Both the position numbers and the translations under genes were made by a program. Shown here in pieces: positions 13,230-13,629 of a DNA stretch of 13,629 nt. This DNA comes from Bdellovibrionales bacterium (GTDB lineage Bacteria; Bdellovibrionota; Bdellovibrionia; Bdellovibrionales; JAMPXM01). The stretch is taken from assembly GCA_005793615.1 (NCBI GenBank), contig SXRI01000309.1, positions 1-13,629 of the forward strand, read 5' to 3'. The notes under the pieces were generated by a model. The model searched no databases. It was not told the DNA's origin and worked only from the letters and a program-made list of their open reading frames with translations. The first letter of the stretch is position 1. Each line of letters begins with the position of its first letter.

Positions 13230-13629
13230 CCAAGTGGCGACCGTTTAAACCGGCAGCGATTTTTTTAGGCGCGTTAACGCTTCACGCCTACGGTCTCTAC
13301 ACAGTTCTTCTTCAGGTTGTAAACGTCGGCATCACCATCGACGAACCGACGTTTTGGGATTGGGGAATGCGTTTTTTGGCGGAGCGCGATCCGTTCCAGT
13401 TTGTCGATCACCCACCGCTTGCGATGTGGTGGGGAGCGCTTTTACCAAAGCTTTTGCAAAACGCTGATCCGATTTATTTCCGCATCCCACACGCGGCACT
13501 ATTTTTTGCCGTGAGCTTCACTTGCTGCCTCTTGCTATGGCGCAAGATCGGTGCCGCCACCGCCCTAGTCTTCGCGACTTTCGTGAATTTTGATCCGTAC
13601 CTCAAAGCAATGGCAGCGCTTCACATCAC
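13226..13629 (+). CDS. GT39-like (ArnT/PMT family) membrane glycosyltransferase, N-terminal part
   Basis: ATG 13226 overlaps the rfbH stop as ATGA and opens a frame that runs off the right edge (134 complete codons). After a basic start (K3, R5, K8), residues 10-33 form a hydrophobic segment. The first outer loop then begins with I-D-E-P-T-F, where Asp39-Glu40 sit at the usual acidic pair of GT-C mannosyl/arabinosyl transferases. D-H-P-P-L at 61-65 matches the D.PPL element that follows. Two more hydrophobic spans lie at about 88-105 and 108-121. GT39/ArnT-like enzymes take sugars from polyprenyl phosphate carriers on the periplasmic side of the inner membrane, which suits the DPM1-like GT2 genes in this operon. 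The rest of the gene, including the C-terminal domain, is not seen. Confidence 0.75.
   Translation, partial: MTKWRPFKPAAIFLGALTLHAYGLYTVLLQVVNVGITIDEPTFWDWGMRFLAERDPFQFVDHPPLAMWWGALLPKLLQNADPIYFRIPHAALFFAVSFTCCLLLWRKIGAATALVFATFVNFDPYLKAMAALHI

Noticed and set aside
1..13629. JUMPstart/ops element, CRISPR array, tRNA or insertion sequence
   Set aside because: I looked for the GGCGGTAGCGT ops core, regularly spaced repeats, tRNA-like cloverleafs and transposase motifs and found none.

Overview
This window is a surface-polysaccharide (O-antigen or capsule type) nucleotide-sugar and glycosyltransferase locus from a Gram-negative bacterium. Base composition is moderate, roughly 50-55% GC by eye. 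The genes are packed with ATGA/GTGA/TAATG stop-start overlaps, and GTG and TTG starts are frequent. No marker fixes the taxon. A Bdellovibrionota/deltaproteobacteria-like or other environmental Gram-negative host fits, but that is a guess. No rRNA, tRNA, transposase, phage gene or CRISPR array was seen.

Region 1 (1-4052, + strand) is one translationally coupled operon: the tail of an NAD-dependent epimerase, a Gfo/Idh/MocA oxidoreductase, an HddC-like sugar-1-phosphate nucleotidyltransferase, a small transaldolase (fructose-6-phosphate aldolase type), a GmhA-like SIS isomerase and a C1-cap HAD phosphatase. Together they look like a module that makes and activates a heptose-like or other higher-carbon sugar. 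The anomeric kinase expected in a GDP-heptose pathway is not in the window.

Region 2 (4053-5385) breaks that pattern. A GT2 rhamnosyltransferase-like gene lies on the - strand. Beyond its 3' end is a 41-codon - strand reading frame (4122-4247) with a very strong ribosome-binding site that is buried in a predicted hairpin, and a hydrophobic C-terminal half. Between this GT2 gene and the next + strand gene is a 13-bp inverted repeat.

Region 3 (5386-6432) holds a class I SAM methyltransferase and then a 297-nt non-coding stretch. That stretch contains overlapping palindromes, a plausible sigma70 promoter and a possible 35-aa leader ORF.

Region 4 (6433-13629, + strand) is a CDP-3,6-dideoxyhexose operon: GT2, CDP-paratose synthase, CDP-tyvelose 2-epimerase, GT2, RfbF, RfbG and RfbH, followed by the start of a GT39-like multi-pass membrane glycosyltransferase. 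RfbF makes CDP-glucose. RfbG makes the 4-keto-6-deoxy sugar. RfbH removes the 3-OH, with a partner reductase that is not encoded here. The paratose synthase reduces C4 and the RfbE/Tyv enzyme epimerises C2, giving CDP-tyvelose. The GT2 and GT39-like enzymes presumably place this and other sugars on the glycan.
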